A stretch of DNA of 64,000 nucleotides from UBA1858 sp963976865 (GCA_963976865.1 CAXBLY010000001.1:248001-312000), one strand, 5' to 3'. Counted from the first letter of the stretch, positions 9,313 through 17,818 are shown. Program-made: numbers and translations. The notes: a model not told the origin generated them from the sequence alone.

Positions 9313-9948
9313 GTGAACAAAGAAAAGCGCACAGAAATTTTTACTCGTTTACGAGCATTGAATCCACACCCTACAACGGAACTTAATTACAGCAATGAAT
9401 TTGAATTACTCATTGCGGTAATCCTTTCGGCACAAGCGACTGACGTCAGTGTTAACAAAGCTATTGGTCCGCTGTTTAAAGTTGCCAGCACTCCGGAAGC
9501 GATTTACAAATTAGGCGAGAAAAAACTTAAAACTTATGTCAAGACAATTGGCCTGTACAACACAAAAGCCAGTAATATTATTAAGACCTGCAAAATATTA
9601 ATAGATAAACACGCAGGTAAGGTCCCAGAAGATCGCCAGGCGCTGGAAGCACTTCCAGGCGTCGGTCGTAAAACAGCCAATGTGGTGCTTAACACGGCGT
9701 TTGGCCATCCCACTATTGCTGTCGATACACATATATACAGAGTATCGAATAGAACTGGCATCGCACCTGGCAAAAATGTACTGGAAGTTGAAAAACGTTT
9801 ACTGCGGCTGGTACCTGAAGAATTCAAACGTGATGCTCACCACTGGCTAATACTGCATGGTCGATATACCTGTCTTGCCCGGAATCCAAAATGTACGAAT
9901 TGTACAATACATGATCTTTGCGAGTTCACTAAAAAGTCATCTACGTAA
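9313..9948 (+). CDS. nth: Endonuclease III
   Basis: Base-excision-repair glycosylase/AP lyase for oxidised pyrimidines. 211 aa, usual length. The helix-hairpin-helix LPGVGRKTANVV carries the catalytic Lys, and VDTHIYRVSNR carries the catalytic Asp. The C-terminal [4Fe-4S] loop has the exact spacing Cys-x6-Cys-x2-Cys-x5-Cys. Start is GTG at 9313. It follows the ferredoxin gene by 27 bases on the same strand, and the next gene (hvfA) has its own candidate promoter. Confidence 0.97.
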   Translation: MNKEKRTEIFTRLRALNPHPTTELNYSNEFELLIAVILSAQATDVSVNKAIGPLFKVASTPEAIYKLGEKKLKTYVKTIGLYNTKASNIIKTCKILIDKHAGKVPEDRQALEALPGVGRKTANVVLNTAFGHPTIAVDTHIYRVSNRTGIAPGKNVLEVEKRLLRLVPEEFKRDAHHWLILHGRYTCLARNPKCTNCTIHDLCEFTKKSST

Positions 9949-9976
9949 AGATATACCTGTATCCTGAGATAAATCT

Positions 9977-10004
9977 GGAACTTGGTACTTTTCAGCAACT
10001 CTAA
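9977..10004 (+). promoter_or_regulatory. Candidate ECF-type (sigma-E-like) promoter for hvfA
   Basis: GGAACTT at 9977-9983, a 16-base spacer, then TCTAA at 10000-10004. This matches the -35/-10 pattern of RpoE-like extracytoplasmic-function sigma factors. Transcription would start near 10010, leaving a leader of about 150 bases before hvfA. Bufferin-type operons are reported to be under ECF sigma control in other bacteria, which fits. The match was made by eye. Confidence 0.5.
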
Positions 10005-10159
10005 AACCTGTAAACATCCTACCTTGTTTATAGTAAGGTTATATAACATGCCAATAAGCGTGTAATATAAATACTGCTTCCAAGGTCTTAATAGTCAGGA
10101 ATCAGTGATCTAGATTCAACTGTAAGTTATATCTCAATCAACCAGTACGGAGAAAGTAA

Positions 10160-10498
10160 ATGTCTAAGAAATTTGAACTTAAGCCAATCGCTGCGGCAGT
10201 AGGTGCTGCTTTAACTGCGAGTGTTATTACTATGCCAACCGCTAACGCTGATGCTAACCCATTCAGTTTAACTGAACTTTCTTCAGGCTACATGGTTGCA
10301 GGAACAGAAGAAGGCAAGTGCGGTGAAGGTAAATGTGGCGAAGGCAAGTGCGGTGAAGGCAAAGCCGAAGAAGGTAAATGTGGCGAAGGCAAGTGCGGTG
10401 AGAGCAAAGCCGAAGAAGGTAAATGCGGCGAAGGCAAGTGCGGCGAGAGCAAAGCTGAAGAAGGTAAATGCGGTGAAGGAAAGTGCGGCGAAAGCTAA
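10160..10498 (+). CDS. hvfA: HvfA/bufferin-type RiPP precursor, nine EGKCG units
   Basis: 112 aa. Residues 1-30 form a signal peptide (KPIAAAVGAALTAS core, likely cleavage after ANA), then a short conserved linker FSLTELSSGYMVAG, then a low-complexity tail with nine EGKCG pentapeptides; the Cys are residues 54, 59, 64, 74, 79, 89, 94, 104 and 109. EGKCG is the core of HvfA-family precursors, whose Cys are converted by HvfB/HvfC (DUF692/DUF2063) to copper-binding oxazolone/thioamide groups. The tail is built from a 15-codon tandem repeat. ATG has GGAG nine bases upstream. A strong terminator follows at 10571; the enzymes lie beyond it. Confidence 0.9.
   Translation: MSKKFELKPIAAAVGAALTASVITMPTANADANPFSLTELSSGYMVAGTEEGKCGEGKCGEGKCGEGKAEEGKCGEGKCGESKAEEGKCGEGKCGESKAEEGKCGEGKCGES
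10310..10497 (+). repeat. 45-bp tandem repeats encoding the Cys-rich core of HvfA
   Basis: Each 45-base unit encodes EGKCGEGKCGESKAE. About three and a half copies occur, the first being altered (an extra EGKCG and GKAE in place of SKAE). Units differ mainly at third codon positions, so the peptide is kept while the DNA drifts. This is the kind of array that can change copy number by slippage. Confidence 0.85.
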
Positions 10499-10570
10499 GC
10501 TAGTACTGGTATCTGTAACGATACCAACATCATACTAGGTTCAAGTACTTAACGAATCTAGAATACTGAA

Positions 10571-10607
10571 ACGGCGGGCTCACTGATGAGAGCCCGCCGT
10601 TTTTTTA
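10571..10607 (+). terminator. Strong intrinsic terminator after hvfA
   Basis: An 11-bp stem, ACGGCGGGCTC pairing with GAGCCCGCCGT, with an eight-base loop, followed at once by a run of Ts (10600-10606). It lies between the precursor and the enzyme genes and should make hvfA mRNA far more abundant than the downstream transcript, unless read-through or another promoter feeds the latter. Confidence 0.9.
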
Positions 10608-10657
10608 CTCCTGACAGTATATAATAAGCATCATGCACAAGATGTAGGAGAAACCTA

Positions 10658-12166
10658 ATGGAAATGCACGAGCTGTCTCGATTCGCACTAGCCACGCTGG
10701 AAATTTTAGCATTTTCGTTTATCTTCATCATTGGCGCCAGCATCATTATTTTGGCAGTGCTATATGTCATCGACCGCACTCAAACCAAACAGGCCATTCG
10801 ACACAATTATCCAGTCATTGGCCGGTTTCGGTACATCTTTGAGCATCTGGGTGGATTTTTTCGCCAATATTTCTTCGCCATGGATCGCGAGGAATTACCG
10901 TTTAATCGCGCCGAACGATCGTGGGTGTACCGCGCCGCCAAGGACATAGATTCAACGGTAGCATTTGGTTCCACACGAGATTTGTATAAGCCCGGAACCG
11001 TAATATTTGGAAACTGCCCCTTCCCTAAATTAAGTATCGATTCCGCAGAGCCTGATGAAATTACCATCGGTGAATATTGTCAGCACCCATACAGTACTCG
11101 CTCAATTTATAATATTTCAGGTATGAGCTACGGCGCCATATCAAAGCCTGCAGTATTGGCATTATCCAATGGGGCACGTGAAGCAGGTTGCTGGATGAAT
11201 ACTGGCGAAGGTGGACTTTCACCCTATCATTTGGAAGGCGGTGCCGACATTGTATTTCAGATTGGTACAGCAAAATATGGTGTTCGCGACCACGAAGGAA
11301 ATCTGGATATAGAAAAACTAAAGACAGTCGCCGCACACAAGCAAGTTAAAATGTTTGAGCTGAAACTGGCACAAGGTGCCAAACCCGGCAAAGGCGGCAT
11401 GTTACCTGGGGTCAAAGTGACACAGGAAATAGCGAATATCCGGGGAATTCCCATCGGCACAGATTCCATCAGCCCAAACCGGCACATTGATGTTAATTCA
11501 GTTGATGAGCTACTTGATATGGTTTCTACCATTAGAGAAGCCACAGGCAAACCGGTAGGATTTAAAGCCGTAATTGGAACACGCGCCTGGCTGGATGATC
11601 TATTTAAGACAATCAATGAACGCGGTGTTAAAAATGCACCTGATTTCATCACAATAGACAGTGGTGACGGTGGCACAGGGGCGGCACCAATGAGCTTGAT
11701 AGATAATGTCGGGCTACCTATTAAACAAAGCTTGCCACTACTGGTTAACAAACTGATTCAATATGGTTTGCGTAAAAGAATTAAAGTCATAGCTTCAGGC
11801 AAATTAATTACTCCGGTAGATGTTGCATGGGCACTTGCAACGGGCGCAGACTTTATCACTTCAGCACGCGGATTCATGTTTTCTATCGGCTGCATTCAGG
11901 CCCTGCAATGCAATAAAAATACCTGTCCTACAGGCATTACAACTCATGACAAGTCTTTGCAGAGTGGATTAAATCCAGAAAATAAAGCCGCACGCGTAAG
12001 GAATTACGTTAAAAACATGGTCTATGAAGTAGGAGTAATCGCTCATTCTTGTGGCGTCGTGGAACCACGTCAATTACGCAGGGAGCACGCATATATTGTC
12101 AGTCCACAAGGAAGATCAATTCCACTAAACGAAATGTACTCGAACGATATTAATTCACAAACTTAA
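10658..12166 (+). CDS. FMN-binding glutamate-synthase-like oxidoreductase, membrane-anchored
   Basis: 502 aa. Residues 8-40 form one long hydrophobic helix, so the enzyme is probably tethered to the inner membrane. Residues about 90-480 are the FMN-binding TIM-barrel (synthase) domain of glutamate synthase: SGMSYGAIS, TGEGGLS, ELKLAQGAKPGKGG, DGGTGAAP and SARGFMFSIGC. The [3Fe-4S] cysteines are kept (C-x5-C-x4-C pattern in IGCIQALQCNKNTCPTG). The amidotransferase and GXGXG domains of true GltB are absent, so it should not make glutamate by itself. AGGAG precedes the ATG. It lies between hvfA and hvfX; the substrate is unknown. Confidence 0.9.
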   Translation: MEMHELSRFALATLEILAFSFIFIIGASIIILAVLYVIDRTQTKQAIRHNYPVIGRFRYIFEHLGGFFRQYFFAMDREELPFNRAERSWVYRAAKDIDSTVAFGSTRDLYKPGTVIFGNCPFPKLSIDSAEPDEITIGEYCQHPYSTRSIYNISGMSYGAISKPAVLALSNGAREAGCWMNTGEGGLSPYHLEGGADIVFQIGTAKYGVRDHEGNLDIEKLKTVAAHKQVKMFELKLAQGAKPGKGGMLPGVKVTQEIANIRGIPIGTDSISPNRHIDVNSVDELLDMVSTIREATGKPVGFKAVIGTRAWLDDLFKTINERGVKNAPDFITIDSGDGGTGAAPMSLIDNVGLPIKQSLPLLVNKLIQYGLRKRIKVIASGKLITPVDVAWALATGADFITSARGFMFSIGCIQALQCNKNTCPTGITTHDKSLQSGLNPENKAARVRNYVKNMVYEVGVIAHSCGVVEPRQLRREHAYIVSPQGRSIPLNEMYSNDINSQT

Positions 12167-12190
12167 AAAATCAGGCATTGGGAGCAACTA

Positions 12191-12808
12191 ATGATGGGCA
12201 TATTTAATTTTATAAATTCAATTTTCGACAAATTACGTGTACTGGATTTTCTGGGACCATTGGCCCTGAGACTATATCTGGTCCCTGTGTTTTGGATGGC
12301 TGGCGCACATAAAATCGATTTTTCAACCTTTATGCCATATGAGTCCACAGTTAGCTGGTTTGGTAATCCCGAATGGGGCCTTGGCTTGCCTCTCCCGACA
12401 CTCATGGCATTCCTGGCTGGCTGGACTGAAGTGCTCGGCGCAATATTTCTATTAATCGGCTTTGGTGTACGCTGGATATCTGTTCCATTAATGATCACCA
12501 TGCTGGTAGCAATTTTCTCTGTGCACATTAGTAATGGATGGCTGGCAATCTCATCAGGATCAGGACTGTTTGCTACGGAACGCACCATGGAAGCTGCTGA
12601 ACGTTTAGCTGTCGCAAAAGACATTCTAAAAGAGCATGGCAACTATTCATGGTTGACTGAACACGGAAGCTTCGTAGTGCTAAACAATGGTATTGAGTTT
12701 GCAACAACATACTTCGTTATGCTGTTGGTATTGTTTTTCATAGGTGCTGGAAAATTCTTCAGCCTTGATTATTACCTGAATCTAATCAACAAAAGACAGG
12801 AACTATAG
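12191..12808 (+). CDS. hvfX: DoxX-family membrane protein, HvfX-like
   Basis: 205 aa with four predicted membrane helices in the DoxX arrangement (about residues 20-40, 75-100, 105-120 and 175-195). An amphipathic insert of about 50 residues lies between helices 3 and 4. DoxX proteins accompany nearly all HvfA/bufferin loci and are thought to help maturation or membrane handling of the copper peptide. GGAGC precedes the tandem ATG ATG start. Same strand, 24 bases after the FMN oxidoreductase, 47 before hvfB. Confidence 0.88.
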   Translation: MMGIFNFINSIFDKLRVLDFLGPLALRLYLVPVFWMAGAHKIDFSTFMPYESTVSWFGNPEWGLGLPLPTLMAFLAGWTEVLGAIFLLIGFGVRWISVPLMITMLVAIFSVHISNGWLAISSGSGLFATERTMEAAERLAVAKDILKEHGNYSWLTEHGSFVVLNNGIEFATTYFVMLLVLFFIGAGKFFSLDYYLNLINKRQEL

Positions 12809-12855
12809 AATACGAATACTCTCAAAATAATAGTAGATTAATGAAAGAGAATAAT

Positions 12856-13710
12856 ATGTCCAAGCAATACTGTGTCAGTGGTGCCGGTTTAGGATTAAGG
12901 CGAGGCCACATGATGGAAGAACTATTAGAAATCAACCCGCCGCAAATTCAGTTCATGGAAGTCGCGCCAGAAAACTGGATTGGCATGGGTGGACGTCTAG
13001 GCAAACGTTTACGCCAATACACAGAACGCTATGACTTTGTTTCTCATGGATTATCTTTATCAATCGGCGGACCAACACCACTTGATCTGGAATTGGTAAA
13101 AGATATAAAAAAATTCATGCAGCAACATAACATTCTCAAATACACTGAACATTTAACTTACTGCTCTGACCAAGGTCACTTATACGACTTAATGCCCATT
13201 CCATTCACTACTGAAGCCGTGCATTACGTGGCTGATCGCATTAAACAGGTACAGGATATTCTTGGTCAACGCATTGCCATGGAGAATGCTTCCTACTACG
13301 CCGCACCAGGCAAAGAAATGGAAGAAATAGAATTTCTTAAAGCAGTTCTGGATGAAGCAGACTGTGAATTATTACTGGACGTAAATAATATTTATGTCAA
13401 TTCAGTAAATCACAGCTACGACCCGATCACTTTTTTGCAATCACTGCCTAAAGAACGCATTAGCTATTGCCATATTGCGGGACACTATAATGAAGCAGAA
13501 GATTTGATTGTAGATACTCATGGAGCAGATGTTATTGACCCAGTATGGGAGATACTGGATAAAGCCTATGAAACTTTTGGCGTATTTCCCACGTTACTGG
13601 AAAGAGATTTTAACATTCCGAAATTGCCCGTATTAATGAAAGAAGTTGACCAGATTCGCCAGTTACAACATAAATGGAGTGCAGAATCATCTGCTGCTGC
13701 TAATGCCTGA
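12856..13710 (+). CDS. hvfB: DUF692 iron oxidase, HvfB/MbnB-like
   Basis: About 284 aa. DUF692 TIM-barrel enzymes use a multi-iron centre and, with a DUF2063 partner, oxidise precursor cysteines. Ligand-type motifs in order: VAPENW, SHGLSLSIG, EHLTYC, MENASYY, LDVNNIY, CHIAGHY, DTHGADV and LLERDFN, all as in MbnB/HvfB. I prefer the ATG at 12856, with purine-rich GAAAGAGAA just upstream, over the in-frame ATG at 12841, which lacks any ribosome site. The gene overlaps hvfC by eight bases, so the partners are translationally coupled. Confidence 0.93.
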   Translation: MSKQYCVSGAGLGLRRGHMMEELLEINPPQIQFMEVAPENWIGMGGRLGKRLRQYTERYDFVSHGLSLSIGGPTPLDLELVKDIKKFMQQHNILKYTEHLTYCSDQGHLYDLMPIPFTTEAVHYVADRIKQVQDILGQRIAMENASYYAAPGKEMEEIEFLKAVLDEADCELLLDVNNIYVNSVNHSYDPITFLQSLPKERISYCHIAGHYNEAEDLIVDTHGADVIDPVWEILDKAYETFGVFPTLLERDFNIPKLPVLMKEVDQIRQLQHKWSAESSAAANA

Positions 13711-14476
13711 TACTAAACCTGATTTTAAAGACGTGCAGTATAAGTTCACCGCGCACTTACGAGACCCTGAAAGAAATCCAGCACCCTTGGATATTGAAGA
13801 TCGCCGCATGGAAATTTACCGCGGATTGCTTTACAGAAACGTACAAGGGTTTTTAGCTAGTGGCTTTCCGGTTACTCGCAAACTGTATAGTTATGAAGAC
13901 TGGCACAAAATGGTCAGAGATTTTTTCTCCTGCCACAAAAGTCACTCGCCTTATTTCAGGGATATCTCAAAAGAATTTCTTGACTATTTAAAAGACGAGC
14001 GAAAACCACAACCAGAGGATCCGGTTTTTTTACTGGAGCTGGCTCATTATGAGTGGCTGGAAATAATGCTGTCTTTTGTAGATAAAGAAATAAACTGGGA
14101 AAGTATTGACCGGCATGGCAACTTGCTCAAACAAATACCCATTCTCTCACCTCTGATACAGTACGAATGTTTCAATTTCCCTGTGCATAAGATCCGGCCA
14201 GAATTTCAGCCCGATACGGCCCCTGAACAACCAACTTTCATACTCGTATACCGGGACCAGCAGGATAAGGTTGGTTTTATCGAAATGAATCCTATGACTG
14301 CCCGCTTGGTAGAACTAGTTGCAAACAATGAAACACAAACCGGGGAAGAAATCTTGCTTGCTGTTAGTCAGGAAATCCCTTCACTATCGCTGGATGTTGT
14401 AATGCATGGTGGTCACACAACGCTTACCCAATTACGCGAAAAAGATATCGTACTGGGTACTAAAAAAGAGTCTTAA
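13703..14476 (+). CDS. hvfC: DUF2063 precursor-binding partner, HvfC/MbnC-like
   Basis: 257 aa. The N-terminal DUF2063 domain (about residues 5-100: FTAHLRDPERNPAP, RRMEIYRGLLYRNVQGFL, FPVTRKLY) and a C-terminal domain with the FILVYR segment match HvfC and other DUF2063 partners of DUF692 enzymes. It is expected to bind the precursor leader and form the heterodimer with HvfB. The ATG at 13703 overlaps the end of hvfB; an earlier TTG at 13646 would lengthen the overlap without any ribosome site. It converges on the dehydrogenase gene, with two bases between stops and no terminator. Confidence 0.92.
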   Translation: MPDTKPDFKDVQYKFTAHLRDPERNPAPLDIEDRRMEIYRGLLYRNVQGFLASGFPVTRKLYSYEDWHKMVRDFFSCHKSHSPYFRDISKEFLDYLKDERKPQPEDPVFLLELAHYEWLEIMLSFVDKEINWESIDRHGNLLKQIPILSPLIQYECFNFPVHKIRPEFQPDTAPEQPTFILVYRDQQDKVGFIEMNPMTARLVELVANNETQTGEEILLAVSQEIPSLSLDVVMHGGHTTLTQLREKDIVLGTKKES

Positions 14477-14478
14477 CC

Positions 14479-15495
14479 TTACAGCCTTGCAATAATATTA
14501 TCTGCATACTCCATTGTGTCTGCATTGCCACCCAGGTCCACTGTCAGACCTTTTCCACTTGTTAGCTGAGCATCAAGCGCTTCGCGAAGTCGCGTCGCCT
14601 TTTCTATTTCATCAACATGATCCAGCATTAAGGCAGCTGCCAGCATTAATGCGGTTGGATTAGCAATTTTCTTTCCTGCTATGTCTGGTGCAGAGCCATG
14701 AACTGCTTCAAAGATAGATGCATCTTTACCAATGTTTGCAGACGGGGCCAGGCCCAAACCACCAACTAACCCTGCAATTTCATCAGAAAGAATATCGCCA
14801 AACATATTAGTTGTTATTAGTACGTCAAACTGATTTGGATTAAGCACCAACTGCATTGCGCAATTATCAACAATACGCTCTTCTACTTCTATCTGACCTT
14901 CATATTTTTTACCGATCTCGGTCGCTGTTTCCAAAAACAGTCCTGTCAGCTTTTTAAGGATGTTTGCTTTATGAATAATAGTAACTTTTTTACGATTATT
15001 TTTAATCGCCCAATTGAAAGCAAACTCTGCAAAACGTGTACAGCCATAGCGGGTGATAATACCTGATGCTTCAGCAACCGCTTTTGGATCGCCTGCAATT
15101 GGAATGTAATGTTCCACACCAACATAAAGTCCTTCCAGATTTTCTCGAATCAAGACAAGATCCACATTCTCAAATCTTCCACCCAATAAGAAGCTTCTTG
15201 CCGGGCGCACGTTAGCGAATAACTGAAACTCCTCACGAAGACGTACATTTATTGAGCGAAACCCGCTGCCCACCGGCGTGGTTAGGGGGCCTTTTAAGGC
15301 TAACTTGGTTTTACGGACACTCTCAATGGTTTGTTGCGGAAGAGGATCGCCATATTTAGTTTCAGCAGCAACGCCTGCCAACTGTTCATCCCATACAAAT
15401 GTAGCGCCTAAAGCATCTAGTACTTTAAGTGTGGCTTTAACAATCTCTGGGCCAATACCATCGCCCGGTATTAACGTGGCAGGTATTTTTTCCAT
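14479..15495 (-). CDS. NAD-type isocitrate/isopropylmalate dehydrogenase family protein
   Basis: 338 aa, the short form of the beta-decarboxylating dehydrogenases. N-terminal TLIPGDGIGPEI, the substrate loop SINVRLREEF with the Ser-x-Asn-x-x-x-Arg pattern that favours isocitrate over isopropylmalate, ENLEGLYVGVE, the metal-binding DILSDEIAGLVGGLG and EAVHGSAPDIAGK are all seen. NAD-dependent isocitrate dehydrogenase of the TCA cycle is the most likely role; homoisocitrate or tartrate dehydrogenase is less likely. Single gene on the minus strand. Confidence 0.9.
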   Translation of the reverse strand: MEKIPATLIPGDGIGPEIVKATLKVLDALGATFVWDEQLAGVAAETKYGDPLPQQTIESVRKTKLALKGPLTTPVGSGFRSINVRLREEFQLFANVRPARSFLLGGRFENVDLVLIRENLEGLYVGVEHYIPIAGDPKAVAEASGIITRYGCTRFAEFAFNWAIKNNRKKVTIIHKANILKKLTGLFLETATEIGKKYEGQIEVEERIVDNCAMQLVLNPNQFDVLITTNMFGDILSDEIAGLVGGLGLAPSANIGKDASIFEAVHGSAPDIAGKKIANPTALMLAAALMLDHVDEIEKATRLREALDAQLTSGKGLTVDLGGNADTMEYADNIIARL

Positions 15496-15750
15496 GTTAT
15501 CGTTCCTTGTAATTAACTATCAACTGATGAATTTATGTTCAATATCACGCTTATTGAATAGTGGCTATTATCTCTTTATTCAGCCGATATGAAAACCAGT
15601 TTCACAAAACAATACGGTTCAAATCTAATAATATTTTGATCTATTAAGGGGCAGTAACATTGTAATTAAGAATTTAAACGCCTGTTTGCCAGACATCTAA
15701 AAGTATTTAGTGAAATAACATGAAGCGGAAAGACGCAATCAACGAAAGTT

Positions 15751-15918
15751 TTAATCATGCTGATTAATAAACTCACGAATAAAACGCCGAATCTCTCTTG
15801 CTGCACTCGTATCAAGTTCATCACAAAGAGAGACAAATTCATCACGCTCTTTTTTACTGATACGTATAACCAGCTGGCTATCCTTGTGCTTGCTTTTGTT
15901 CTTGCCTTTATCGCTCAT
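15751..15918 (-). CDS. Small ribbon-helix-helix DNA-binding protein
   Basis: 55 aa. After a Lys-rich start (MSDKGKNKSKHK), a strand SQLVIRIS is followed by helix KERDEFVSLCDEL, a turn DTSAA and helix REIRRFIREFI. This is the beta-alpha-alpha layout of CopG/Arc-type repressors. The ribosome site is weak. A perfect 14-bp palindrome lies 32 bases upstream of the start and could be its own operator. No toxin gene is seen beside it, so an antitoxin role is not supported. Found by reading the 900-base spacer between the dehydrogenase and rimO. Confidence 0.65.
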   Translation of the reverse strand: MSDKGKNKSKHKDSQLVIRISKKERDEFVSLCDELDTSAAREIRRFIREFINQHD

Positions 15919-15949
15919 TATTTTTGATCATCCCGACCCAAAGATATAC

Positions 15950-15963
15950 AATGTATATACATT
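15950..15963. promoter_or_regulatory. 14-bp perfect palindrome upstream of the RHH gene
   Basis: AATGTATATACATT reads the same on both strands and is placed where an autoregulatory operator of the RHH gene would be, overlapping its probable promoter. The link is inferred from position alone. Confidence 0.45.
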
Positions 15964-16408
15964 ATAATGTTGCATGCTTCAGCCAGTCAATGCAATTCAT
16001 CCATGCATTTAGCTCTAAATGTACAAAATCTGACAAATATAAACACTTATTTTTATGATCACAGAAATACAGGCTAATGGATATATTGGCAGAAAGATAA
16101 GCTACCGTTCACAGAACATTATGCCTTTCAGGCACATGTCTGTACTGGACATCAATGGGTGGAGGTGATCCAAAATTCTCGACGGCCGGTCAAATTGCAC
16201 TTGAGTAGCCAGTCACTATCATTACAGTCGAATTCCTGATTTTTATATGACTGAGTATTTAAATGCCACAGGAGGTCAAGCAGGCTGATTTATAAAAAAG
16301 GAATCACATGCTCTTGATCTCGGACATCAATGATTGATGTTATTTTGCAATAAGCTATTTACTGACAATTTATATTTTTTGAAATTTACATAAATTATTT
16401 ATACAGCT
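15964..16408. other. Gene-free spacer between RHH gene and rimO
   Basis: No supported gene. It contains an interrupted palindrome at 16324-16340 (ACATCAAT, one base, ATTGATGT) that is not followed by a T run and so looks more like a binding site than a terminator. The rest is AT-rich without recognisable structure. Confidence 0.5.
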
Positions 16409-17734
16409 TTATACGACAGATCCAACCAGATCATACTCTGTTGCTTCTTCCACTATAACTTTCACCATATCGCCTGCCTGCAAATCCTTATTACTATAGA
16501 CGTGCACCGCACCATCAATTTCGGGCGCATCGGCATAACTTCTACCAATAGCTTCTTCTTCAGTGACTTCATCTATCAGTACATCCAGTGTTTCACCGAT
16601 TTTCTGTTCCAGTTTATTTTCACTGATTTCCTGCTGTAATAGCATAAGTCGATGCCACCTCTCCTGCTTGACCTCATCAATGACCTGCCCATCCAGCGCA
16701 TTGGATTTTGCTCCCTCCACGGGCGAGTACTGGAAACAGCCCACCCGATCCAGTTCAGCTTCTTTCAGGAATGATAGTAACTGCTCAAAGTCTTTATCCG
16801 TTTCACCCGGGAATCCAACGATAAATGTACTGCGGATAGCAATCTGGGGACATAACTCACGCCAGCGCTGAATCTGCTCCAGCGTGCGATCACTTGATGC
16901 CGGCCTTCTCATACGCTTCAAAACATCGTAACTTGCATGTTGAAACGGTGCATCAATATAGGGAAGAATTTTCCCATCTGCCATCAACGGAATAACATCT
17001 TCAACATGCGGATACGGATACACATAGTGCAAACGTACCCAGATACCCAACTCACCCAGTGCCCTGCATAAATCCAGCATCGAATTGTTATAGACTTTTC
17101 CACGCCACAATTGTGATTCGTGCTTGATATCAAGACCATAGGCACTGGTATCTTGCGAAATAACGAGCAACTCTTTAACGCCGGCTTCAGCTAATTTCTC
17201 TGCCTCTTCCATGACATCATGCAATTGACGACTCTGCAATTTACCGCGCATAGAAGGAATAATGCAGAATGTACATTTATGATTACAGCCTTCGGAGATT
17301 TTTATGTACGCATAATGCTTTGGCGTTAACTTGATTCCTTGCGGTGGGAGTAATTCAATAAACGGGTCATGCCTGATTGGCACCGCTTTTCGTACGGCAC
17401 TCATCACCGAGTCCAGATCCTGAGGGCCAGAGATACTCAATACTTCTCTGGGGATGGCCTCCAAATCTTCAGTGTTTACACCCATACACCCGGTAACAAT
17501 CACTTTTCCATTTTGCGTTAATGCTTCGCTAATGGCTTCTAATGACTCCTGTTTTGCAGAATCAATAAAGCCACAGGTATTTACGATGACCGCGTCCGCG
17601 CCATCATATTCACTGGAGATCTGGTAGCCCTCACTACGTAACTGAGTAATAATACGCTCAGAATCCACAAGTGCCTTGGGGCAACCCAAGCTGATCATCC
17701 CTACAGAGGGACTATTTTTATTTTCAGTAGACAT
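16409..17734 (-). CDS. rimO: Ribosomal protein S12 methylthiotransferase
   Basis: Radical-SAM enzyme that adds a methylthio group to an Asp of ribosomal protein S12. 441 aa, usual length. The N-terminal UPF0004 domain begins SVGMISLGCPKALVDSERI, which separates RimO from MiaB; the radical-SAM cluster motif CNHKCTFC is near residue 150; the C-terminal TRAM domain begins near residue 375. Single gene, divergent from the CobB/DsrN-like gene. Confidence 0.97.
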   Translation of the reverse strand: MSTENKNSPSVGMISLGCPKALVDSERIITQLRSEGYQISSEYDGADAVIVNTCGFIDSAKQESLEAISEALTQNGKVIVTGCMGVNTEDLEAIPREVLSISGPQDLDSVMSAVRKAVPIRHDPFIELLPPQGIKLTPKHYAYIKISEGCNHKCTFCIIPSMRGKLQSRQLHDVMEEAEKLAEAGVKELLVISQDTSAYGLDIKHESQLWRGKVYNNSMLDLCRALGELGIWVRLHYVYPYPHVEDVIPLMADGKILPYIDAPFQHASYDVLKRMRRPASSDRTLEQIQRWRELCPQIAIRSTFIVGFPGETDKDFEQLLSFLKEAELDRVGCFQYSPVEGAKSNALDGQVIDEVKQERWHRLMLLQQEISENKLEQKIGETLDVLIDEVTEEEAIGRSYADAPEIDGAVHVYSNKDLQAGDMVKVIVEEATEYDLVGSVV

Positions 17735-17818
17735 AAATTGCTATCGATAACGGGTAGTGCTTATTAATTGGTATATATAGTACGCTTTGCGATGGACCTC
17801 ATTAAAACATACTAAGCC

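Noticed and set aside
10310..10497. Short repeats as a CRISPR array
   Set aside because: The repeats are contiguous, in frame and encode the RiPP core; there are no spacers.
10296..10538. Open frame rich in Ala, Lys and Val overlapping hvfA
   Set aside because: It is the second frame of the 45-base repeats and has neither a ribosome site nor a signal. The EGKCG frame has the signal peptide and family pattern.
11257..11751. 164-codon frame antisense to the FMN oxidoreductase
   Set aside because: Composition (Ser/Pro-rich) is that of a codon shadow, and the sense frame is well conserved.
10658..12166. Reading the FMN protein as glutamate synthase large subunit (gltB)
   Set aside because: It lacks the amidotransferase and C-terminal beta-helix domains and carries a membrane helix; no gltD is near.
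16308..16337. Nine-codon frame after AAAGGAATCAC
   Set aside because: A ribosome-site-like string precedes it, but no leader-peptide logic or downstream gene on that strand supports it.
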